DNA of 7,212 nucleotides from Alphaproteobacteria bacterium (GTDB lineage: Bacteria > Pseudomonadota > Alphaproteobacteria > Rhodobacterales > Rhodobacteraceae). A model generated the notes under the pieces. It searched no databases. It was not told the origin of the DNA and saw only the letters and a list, made by a program, of their open reading frames with translations. Shown here one piece after another: positions 1-6,700 of the stretch (position 1 is the first letter of the stretch; every line of letters begins with the position of its first letter). Location of the stretch: contig JAADIC010000101.1 of the NCBI GenBank assembly GCA_013151535.1, positions 1 through 7,212 on the forward strand. The letters are read 5' to 3'. Position numbers and translations under genes: made by a program.

Positions 1-92
1 GCATCGACAACTCGGAAACGGCCCCAAAATCTCGCAACCCACGAACTTATTTACCAATTCAATCAAATGACATCGTTTCGCTGAGGCCTCTC

Positions 93-314
93 ATGACTAT
101 CAAATATTTCATGGAAGGATTTTTTGGCGAAGCGGATACGAAAGGTCGCCGTCAAATATTTAGGCTTAAGGGCTTAGCTGAGCGCTCAGAATACAATGGC
201 AAAACTTTCGCGGAATTGACTGCAAAAGACCAGCGAAAGCTTAGAAACTCCACCCTTAGAGTATCCGTATTGGTCAAGGGCGTTGCTCCTGCCACATTCT
301 GTCCTCTTGGATGA
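93..314 (+). CDS. small hypothetical ORF, probably truncated by the adjacent IS110 remnant
   Basis: I do not recognise this protein. An ATG is preceded by GAGG at 83-86 with a 6-base gap, a plausible ribosome binding site, so this could be the true start of a host or accessory gene. The first 50 or so residues are basic and hydrophilic, with KGRRQ and AKDQRKLRN near the end, which could be a nucleic-acid-binding start, but no named motif is visible. The last 13 codons (from about 274) lie antisense to the end of the transposase gene. The reading frame therefore probably crosses from an older gene into the right end of the insertion sequence, and the original C-terminus is lost. Base composition is visibly AT-richer than the operon at 1129-3704, which fits transferred DNA. 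It may not be a gene at all. Confidence 0.3.
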   Translation: MTIKYFMEGFFGEADTKGRRQIFRLKGLAERSEYNGKTFAELTAKDQRKLRNSTLRVSVLVKGVAPATFCPLG

Positions 315-769
315 GGGCATTTGCGAGGATTACGAGCTTTCGCATGATTGCTGTGAGTGCGACTTTTGATGGTTTTCCTGCTGCCTTCAAAGCCTTATAT
401 TTTGCGGCTAGGTCTGGATTGAAGCGACTGGCAACCAGGGCGGGCATGTAGAGGGCTTCACGCAGGAACTTGCGACCGCCCTGAATAAATCTCTTGCCTT
501 TCCAGGCACCAGAATCGCGTGCGATCGGGGCGAGGCCCGCGAGACTTGCGGCTTGTTTCGCCTCAAGAGAGCCCAGTTCTGGGATTTCCGCGATCAGCGC
601 GGCGGCGGTGATCCGGGAGATGCCTTTGATCGAGCTGAGAATGGCGGATTTTCGCGCGAGCTGCGGCTCGGTGGCAATCAGGCCCTGCATCTCGGCTTCC
701 AAAGCCGTTAACTGTTTTTCGATCTGGCGCAGACATGCTTTGTGCTGGGTCTCAAGCAGTGCGAGGGTC
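274..769 (-). pseudogene. IS110-family transposase, C-terminal half only (5'-truncated)
   Basis: About 165 residues match the C-terminal part of IS110/IS1111 transposases (Transposase_20 domain). A coiled-coil-like stretch (QIEKQLTALEAEM) is followed by a helix-hairpin-helix-like GISRITAAALIAEIPELG. Next come LAGLAPIARDSG, whose serine corresponds to the conserved active-site serine of the family, then GGRKFLREALYM and a basic IMRKLVILANALI end. The N-terminal RuvC-like DEDD domain, roughly 170-190 residues in full-length members, is absent. Immediately upstream (764-769) the sequence changes to an RHS protein in another frame, so the copy is broken and cannot transpose. The same frame can be opened from an ATG at 822, but those first 17 or so codons are out-of-frame RHS sequence. 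The stop TGA is at 274-276. The right end of the element should lie a little to the left (about 240-273) but I could not fix it. Confidence 0.88.
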
Positions 770-1034
770 ATTCGCTGAATACGCATACCTGTTCGCGCCG
801 GCGCCCGGCTCTGTTGCTTCAAACCAATCCGGCTGGATGAAACGCCCTAACTCCGGGTCGTAGTGGCGGGCGTTGAGGTATTGCAGGCCTGCGTCGGTGT
901 CGAAGCGTTCTCCCGCTGCCACGACAGGGTTTTGAGGCACTCAAAAGTGGTATGAAGCCTTTGGTTTCAAGCGCCACCGCTGGGTTCACGTTCCAGTCCT
1001 CGATCTCGCCAAACTTGCGGTAGGGGCGCGCTGA
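764..1034 (-). pseudogene. RHS-repeat core C-terminal relic, toxin tip missing
   Basis: Two collinear pieces on the minus strand together form the end of an RHS repeat-associated core. The upstream piece (1034 to 951) reads RPYRKFGEIEDW...ETKGFI. The downstream piece (913 to 764) reads GERFDTDAGLQYLNARHYDP, then ELGRFIQPDWFEATEPG and NRYAYSANDP. The family usually has KG[FYW]IGER at the join, so positions 914-950 are extra sequence that shifts the frame. The homology stops at NDP, just before the conserved cleavage region and variable toxin domain of polymorphic RHS proteins, and IS110 sequence follows. An in-frame TAA at 1059-1061 and loss of similarity near 1034 mark the upstream limit. What is left is about 80 codons of a protein family usually exceeding 1000 residues, so it is a dead fragment. 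No immunity gene is recognisable beside it. Confidence 0.78.
914..950. repeat. 37-nt palindrome-containing insertion inside the RHS relic
   Basis: These bases separate the KGFI and GERF codons of the RHS core and are not a multiple of three. They contain a perfect 7-bp inverted repeat, TTTTGAG (930-936), GCA, CTCAAAA (940-946). An outer CCAC (919-922) pairs with GTGG (947-950). This could be a mobile-element terminus or an excision remnant. The inverted repeat is seen directly; the mobile-element origin is inference. Confidence 0.5.
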
Positions 1035-1068
1035 CCCTGTTGAAATCCCTTTGCTGCGTTACTTACGC

Positions 1069-1097
1069 TTGACGCCAAACCGGTCAGGGTTTCTAAC
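1069..1097 (+). promoter_or_regulatory. candidate sigma70-type promoter of the synthetase-reductase operon
   Basis: TTGACG at 1069-1074 matches five of six -35 consensus bases. It is followed by exactly 17 bases and then TCTAAC at 1092-1097, which matches four of six -10 bases. Transcription would start near 1104 and leave a short leader of about 25 bases. It lies just outside the RHS relic, in the only non-coding gap before the operon. No operator repeat was seen. Confidence 0.42.
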
Positions 1098-1117
1098 CAG
1101 AGGGAGTGACTTAAGGT

Positions 1118-1125
1118 AAGGAAAG
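1118..1125 (+). promoter_or_regulatory. ribosome binding site for the acyl-CoA synthetase
   Basis: AAGGAAAG lies just upstream of the ATG at 1129, with the AAGGA core 6 bases from it. This supports the chosen start. Confidence 0.6.
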
Positions 1126-1128
1126 CCC

Positions 1129-2673
1129 ATGACCACCCGCGCCCAAACCATCGGTGAAATTCTTGCTCGGGGGGCTGGTTCGCATCCGGCGTTTCGCGCG
1201 CCTGACCGACCGGTTCTGGATTTTGCCGGACTTGGTGAATTCGTCGAACAAACCAGCGGTGCGTTGGTGGCGGCAGGGGTTGGGGCGAATGACAAGATTG
1301 CGATTGTCTTGCCCAACAGCCCCGAGGCCGCAACTGCATTTCTGAGCGTCGCCAATTGCGCCATCGCGGCACCTTTGAACCCGGCCTATAAACAGGACGA
1401 GTTTGATTATTACCTGCAAGACCTCGATGCCAAAATGCTGCTTTGCAGTGATGCGAACGGGCCTGCGGCGACCGCTGCCAACGGGCTTGGCATTCCGGTT
1501 GCTCTGATCTCGGTTGATGCGGATGCGCCCGCTGGCGTGTTCGACCTTGATTTGCCCAAAGGCAAGCCGCAGCCGCTAAGTGCCGCCAAACCCGACGACA
1601 TCGCGCTGGTTTTGCACACATCGGGCACCACGTCGCGCCCGAAACTTGTGCCGCTGACCCATCGCAATGTGTCTGCCTCGGGGCAAAACGTGGCCGCCTC
1701 GCTGGGCCTGACGGCGGATGACACCTGCATGAACGTGATGCCGCTGTTTCACATTCACGGCCTGATCGCGGCGGTGCTTGGCTCGCTCAGCGCCGGTGGC
1801 TCGATCTATTGCACACCGGGGTTCAATGCGCTCAAGGTGTTTTCATGGCTCAAGGATGCAGCACCTAGCTGGTACACGGCGGTGCCGACCATGCATCAGG
1901 CGATTGTGGCGCGCGCGGCGCGCAACGCCGACATCGTGGCGGCGACCAAGCTGAAATTTGTGCGCTCCTCCTCCTCCTCGCTGCCACCACAGGTGATGGC
2001 GGATATTGAGGCCACCTTCGGCTGCCCTGTGGCCGAGGCTTATGGTATGACCGAAGCCGCGCATCAGATGACCTGCAACCCGATTGGTGCGGACAGGCGC
2101 AAAGCCGGTTCTGTCGGCCTGCCCGCTGGGCCTGAAGTTGGCATCCTGACCGCCGATGGCGTGACAAAGGAGGCCGAGGCTTTGGGTGAAATCGTCATTC
2201 GCGGTGAAAACGTCACCCTTGGCTATCTCGCCAATGACAAGGCCAACGTGGAAAATTTCCTGCCGCCCGAAGAGGGCCAGTTCACATGGTTCCGCACCGG
2301 CGATCAGGGCAAGTTTGACACGGACGGTTTCCTCTATGTGACCGGGCGTTTGAAAGAGATCATCAATCGCGGCGGTGAAAAAATCTCCCCGCGCGAGGTC
2401 GATGAAATCCTGATGGATCACAGCGCGGTGGCACAGGCCGTGACTTTTGCCGTTCACCACGACAAACTGGGCGAAGACGTGGCCGCCGCCGTGGTTCTGA
2501 AAGATGGGGCAAGTGCCGAGGCCAAGGATATTCGTGCCTTTGCCTCTGACAAATTGGCAGCCTTCAAAGTGCCGCGTCAGGTGCTGATCCTTGAGGAAAT
2601 CCCCAAAGGGGCAACTGGCAAGCTGGTGCGCATCGGTTTGGCCGAAAAACTGGGGCTGGAGTCACCGAAATGA
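1129..2673 (+). CDS. AMP-forming acyl-CoA synthetase, AAE3 / oxalate--CoA ligase type
   Basis: This is an ATP-dependent ligase of the ANL superfamily that should form an acyl-adenylate and then a CoA thioester in the cytoplasm. At 514 residues it is full length. All key motifs are present: phosphate-binding loop HTSGTTSRPK (163-172), PLFHIHG (205-211), WYTAVPTMHQ (248-257), adenine-binding YGMTEA (305-310), TGD (390-392), hinge GRLKEIINRGGEKISP (406-421) and the catalytic lysine K498 in KGATGKLVR. HTSGTTSRPK, the 'LFHIHGL' block, WYTAVPT, 'NRGGEKISP' and AAFKVP resemble the plant and yeast AAE3/Pcs60 oxalyl-CoA synthetases more than long-chain or acetyl-CoA synthetases, so oxalate is the leading substrate guess; malonate or another short dicarboxylate is possible. 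Start choice rests on the RBS at 1118. It is translationally coupled to the reductase at 2670 by an ATGA overlap. A run of five serines (280-284, TCC repeats) sits where relatives have R-S-x-S-x-S-L. Confidence 0.9.
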   Translation: MTTRAQTIGEILARGAGSHPAFRAPDRPVLDFAGLGEFVEQTSGALVAAGVGANDKIAIVLPNSPEAATAFLSVANCAIAAPLNPAYKQDEFDYYLQDLDAKMLLCSDANGPAATAANGLGIPVALISVDADAPAGVFDLDLPKGKPQPLSAAKPDDIALVLHTSGTTSRPKLVPLTHRNVSASGQNVAASLGLTADDTCMNVMPLFHIHGLIAAVLGSLSAGGSIYCTPGFNALKVFSWLKDAAPSWYTAVPTMHQAIVARAARNADIVAATKLKFVRSSSSSLPPQVMADIEATFGCPVAEAYGMTEAAHQMTCNPIGADRRKAGSVGLPAGPEVGILTADGVTKEAEALGEIVIRGENVTLGYLANDKANVENFLPPEEGQFTWFRTGDQGKFDTDGFLYVTGRLKEIINRGGEKISPREVDEILMDHSAVAQAVTFAVHHDKLGEDVAAAVVLKDGASAEAKDIRAFASDKLAAFKVPRQVLILEEIPKGATGKLVRIGLAEKLGLESPK

Positions 2674-3704
2674 CCAGGATTTGCATTTATGGCGCGGGCG
2701 GCATCGGTGGTTATCTGGCCGTGTGTTTGGCCAGAGGCGGGGCCGATGTCAGCGTGATTGCCCGCGGCCCGCATCTGGCGGCGATCAAGGCGAATGGCTT
2801 GACGCTGGACAAGGACGGGGGGCGTGAAACCGTTCAGTTGCAGGCCAGCGACAACCCTGTTGATCTTGGCCCGCAAGACTATGTAATCATTGGCTTAAAG
2901 GCCCATTCCATCCCGCCGATTGTTGAACAGTTCGCCCCCCTTATGCACGACAAGACCGCAATCGTTTCAGCGGTGAATGGCGTGCCGTGGTGGTATTTCT
3001 ACAAGGCAAACACCGGCACGGTTCTGGACGGAAAACCGGTTGAAACCGTCGATCCCGATGGTGCGCAATGGTCGTTTTTTGGCCCTCAGCGCGCCATCGG
3101 TTGCGTGGTTTATCCGGCTTGCGAAATCTCTGAGCCCGGCGTGATCCTGCACAAAAGTGGCGACCGTTTCTCGCTTGGTGAGCCCAATGGCGAACGCTCG
3201 GAACGGGCGGTTCTGCTATCTGATCTGATGCGCGCTGGTGGGCTGAAAGCCCCGGTAAAGCCGCGCATTCGCGATGAAATCTGGATCAAACTTTGGGGCA
3301 ATTGCTCGTTCAATCCGATCTCGGCTTTGACCGGGGCCAGCCTCGATCTGATCGGCAATGATCCGGCTTTGAGGCGGCTGGTGCGCGCCATGATGGAGGA
3401 ATGTCGCACTGTCGGCCTTGCCCTTGGCGCGCGGTTCAACGTGTCGCTGGAGCGCCGGATTGACGGGGCGGCGGCCATCGTCGGCCACAGGCCTTCAACC
3501 CGTCAGGACGTGGAACTCGGCCGCCCGATGGAGCTGGACGCGCTGGTGGTTTCGGTGCTGGAACTGGCGCGCAAACTGGACATCGCCACGCCTGCGCTTG
3601 ATGCGGTCGGCGCATTGGTGCGAATGCAGGGCGAGGTGCTGGGGCTATATCAGCGCCGGGACGCGGTTGAGGCGATGATCGCGCCCAAAACCGGGTCCGG
3701 TTAA
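2670..3704 (+). CDS. ketopantoate reductase-family NADPH oxidoreductase (PanE2-like; possible oxalyl-CoA reductase)
   Basis: This 344-residue, ApbA/PanE-fold enzyme has an N-terminal Rossmann domain with GAGGIGG at 8-14 and a C-terminal helical domain. That domain carries the catalytic lysine K207 in WIKLWGNCSFNPISALTGA, asparagine 211, and the substrate-binding RPSTRQDVELGRPMELDAL block with S276 and E288. Biosynthetic PanE is about 300 residues. This protein has an extra segment after NGVPWWYF (103-110, loop to about 140), which marks a distinct proteobacterial subfamily often annotated '2-dehydropantoate 2-reductase'. Its ATG overlaps the synthetase stop codon by four bases, so the two are co-translated. 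Methylobacterium extorquens PanE2, annotated in the same way, is known to reduce oxalyl-CoA to glyoxylate, and an oxalyl-CoA synthetase-like partner makes that role attractive here. It could instead reduce another 2-oxo acid or CoA ester. No pantothenate genes are in view. Confidence 0.85.
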   Translation: MTRICIYGAGGIGGYLAVCLARGGADVSVIARGPHLAAIKANGLTLDKDGGRETVQLQASDNPVDLGPQDYVIIGLKAHSIPPIVEQFAPLMHDKTAIVSAVNGVPWWYFYKANTGTVLDGKPVETVDPDGAQWSFFGPQRAIGCVVYPACEISEPGVILHKSGDRFSLGEPNGERSERAVLLSDLMRAGGLKAPVKPRIRDEIWIKLWGNCSFNPISALTGASLDLIGNDPALRRLVRAMMEECRTVGLALGARFNVSLERRIDGAAAIVGHRPSTRQDVELGRPMELDALVVSVLELARKLDIATPALDAVGALVRMQGEVLGLYQRRDAVEAMIAPKTGSG

Positions 3705-3736
3705 CCCGTTTCGCCTGATCTGAGCACCCCAGAGCC

Positions 3737-3749
3737 GCCTCCGAGAGGC
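3737..3749. terminator. weak hairpin between the convergent genes
   Basis: GCCTC (3737-3741), CGA, GAGGC (3745-3749) can form a 5-bp GC-rich hairpin in the 46-base gap between the two convergent stop codons. It is followed on the plus strand by CTTAATT rather than a clean run of T. It may help end transcription in either direction, but it is short. Confidence 0.25.
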
Positions 3750-3750
3750 C

Positions 3751-6700
3751 TTAATTGCTCTCCTCGTAATCCAGTTCGCCGTCATACCAATACCGAATGG
3801 CGCGGCCTTTTTTCGCGCCGTTGACATAGGTTATGGCGTCGTTCAACGGGTGCCCGCCGCCGTCGGAATCCGTGTAATAACTGATCTCCAAACCGTTTTT
3901 CTGCCCGTCCAGATAATCGGTTCTGAGGATCAGGTAGCCGGAATTCACACTGAACTTGACACCTTGCAGGCCTTTTTCATCTTTGGTTTCAACACTTTGC
4001 ATCGCACCGTCATGGTCAAAGGCCAACACCTGTGCCTTGTGGGTGCCGTCCGCCGGGATTTCCATTCTTTCCAGCAGGCCGGTTTCTTTATCCAGCACAA
4101 ACGGTTCAGCGGTTTTCTGCCCGTTCGCCATCGTGATTACGGATACGAGTTTGCCTTCATTATAGCTCCAAAGGGTGCCAGTTTTTTCGTCATCGACATA
4201 GGTTCCCCGCTCGCTGATATAATTCACGCCATCATACCCGACCGTGTAATTTTCATAAGGGCCGTTCCTTTTGTCGCCCCTGTAAACGCCCCAATAGGTC
4301 AGATTTTCGCCCCGATAATCCGCCTGAATACCGTTCTTGCGATCCTTGACGTAGCTGTTCAACTCCGTCAGTTGGCCGTTTTCAAATTGCCGCCAGACAC
4401 CGGTATCATCGTTGTCGTCGTAAAACTGCTCGTAGCTCAGCAAACCGTTTTCATCCAGACAGGCGGTTCGGCCGTTTTCGTGATAGACATCCTTTTCCGG
4501 ATAGCCCTTGCGCCCGGCGATACAACGGGCTGAGCCATCGGGGAAATAGTCGATCTTCGGCCCGTCCGGGACCTCCCATGCGATCAGGTTGGTGACGGTT
4601 TGCACCTGTCCGCTGTTTTCAAAGAACTCCAGGTTGATAAAACGCCCTTCGTCGGTCTTGCGGCGCAGTTCCGATACAGCACCTTTTCTGAACTCAATCC
4701 GGAAACCGGCTTCAAGACCGTCTACATATTTTGTCAGGCTTTCGTCCCGAAACGAGGACCAGCCGTTCAGCGGCGGCGTTTGGCTTTCGTCACCACCGTA
4801 AAGCTCGCGCATGGCATTGCCATCAATGCGGTAAGGGGGCGGGCCGCCATTGTCCCAGTTCGCCGGATAAACCGTGTTCAAATTATCGTAAGCAACCAGC
4901 GTTTTGATATCCAGCGCGGCGATAACCTGTTGCATCGTCAGGTTTCCAAGAGCCGCATACGGCCACGAATCCGCTGCGGGGATATCTTGGCCCAGCCCTT
5001 TTGGTGCTGCCGGTGTTTGCAACGGCGGGCGCAATTCGTCAAAACCCGGATCGGGAACGGGGATGTATTTTGCCATCTCCCCGGCGTCCGGCAAGTCAAT
5101 TTTCGGGGCCTCGTGGCGCTTGAAAGGGTCGTCTGGTAAAACAGGCAGGATAATGTTGATATAACCGGTTTCGTCGCTCGCCACCTCTCCGCTCTTAATG
5201 GCGCCATTCACGTTGGCGGTCTCTGGCGCGACGGTCTCGGGCAGATCGGCGCTGGTCTGGACCGAAGGCGTTTTATCAACCGGATTTACCTGCTCGACCG
5301 GGACAGTTGCGGTTTTCTTTTGTGGCGTTTTAAGGCTGCCGTCTGTTGCGCCACCGGTCTGGCTGTCACCCGAGCCCGATGGCAGCGCGATCGGCGCACC
5401 GGGTGGGGCAATGGCGGCAACTGGCAGCGGGGCCGCCGGTGCCGCTACGGGTAGCGCCAGTCTTGGCGGCGCAGGTCTGGACGCCACGACAACCCTCGAG
5501 GACGCCGCAATATTATAGCCGCCATCCGGCCAGTTGAGATAGACCCGCACTTCGTATTCCCCCTCGGGCAGTGCGGTGAACACATTCTGGCCAGCCGCGG
5601 GTTTTCCTTCCAGCATGACCAGTTCAAAATACTGCTCGGGGCTATGATCGAGGGCCGATATGGCCAGCCAATCCTGACCCATGGCGGGCAAGCCGCTGAA
5701 CTGGACTTCGATCGGCTCGTCCGGTTTGAAAACCGGCTTTATCGGGGCGATCAGCGGGGTGCCTAACCCTTGCGCAACAGGGTCAGGCGCTTGACTGGCC
5801 TCGGGGGCCACAGCGCTCAGCACAAGCTCGGTCAGCGTTTTCTTGAACCCCTGTTCCTGCATCCTGAGCAGGTATTTCCCCGGCTGTGTCGGCGCGCTAA
5901 ATGTCAGCCTGCCATCGGATCGGTTATCAAGATACACCCGTCCGATAAGCGTGTCGATTGACCCTTGCGGTGTGTCGCGCGGGGTATCAATGCCGACAAT
6001 CGCGATCCAGCTATAGGCGCCGTAATTGGGGGATGCCCGAAAATCGACATCAAACACCTCGCCCGCTTGCACAACCGGCCCGCCGGGCAGATCAAGCGCG
6101 GCGCTGTCTTTGTCAATCTCGATCCGCAGCGGCACATCAACAAGAAGAATTCCGTTCTGGCGATCATACATCCAGAGCCGATATTCACCCAGAAAACCGG
6201 GCACTGTCAGGGTCATCACGCCATCGATACGCCCGTTGACGATCTCTTGGGCGTAATGATCGGGTTCGGGGGATTGCGCCGCATTGTTTTGAACGAACCC
6301 GACCCATGAGCGCACGCTCAGATCCGAAAGGGCGGTGAACATCACGTCGATTTTGTCACCGGGATGCAGAACCGTGTCACCAGCCGCATTCAGGTTGTCG
6401 CCCAGAATTTCAAGCGTGAACGGATTGCCAATATCAGCCGCATCGTCGGACAAAACTTCGACCGGGGGCTCATCACTGGCCAGCATTGCATCCAGATTTG
6501 TCTGGCCGCGCGTATTGCCCTGCTTGGCGGCTTTGCGAAACCAGGCCTTGGCTTTGTTTCTGTTGAGGGCCACACCTTCACCATCGCGATACATCTCGCC
6601 CAGATTGTTTTGCGCGGCGGCGTTGCCCTGCTTGGCAGCAGCCTTGAACCAGTACGCGGCCTTTTTGAAATCGGTCGCAACGCCTTGGCCTTTGTAATAC

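Noticed and set aside
1..92. Promoter or RNA gene at the left edge
   Set aside because: Apart from GAGG at 83-86 I saw no convincing -35/-10 pair, hairpin or tRNA-like structure.
274..822. A translated RHS-transposase fusion protein
   Set aside because: The transposase frame and the RHS frame differ. The ATG at 822 opens the transposase frame through RHS sequence in the wrong register, so no real fusion of the two domains exists.
764..1034. Active RHS toxin-immunity module
   Set aside because: Only about 80 codons of core remain, interrupted by a frameshifting insertion. No toxin tip or immunity gene is present.
986..1621. 211-codon minus-strand ORF spanning the operon promoter
   Set aside because: It covers both the RHS relic in the wrong frame and antisense synthetase sequence. 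It is rich in R, P, W and Q without any motif.
1843..2460. 205-codon minus-strand ORF inside the synthetase
   Set aside because: It is antisense to highly conserved synthetase motifs, is H- and R-rich, and has no domain; it is a shadow.
3850..4533. 227-codon plus-strand ORF opposite the large gene
   Set aside because: It lies wholly antisense to the MORN_2 region. Its protein is hydrophobic-biased with no recognisable motif, as expected from the complementary strand of a GC-rich gene.
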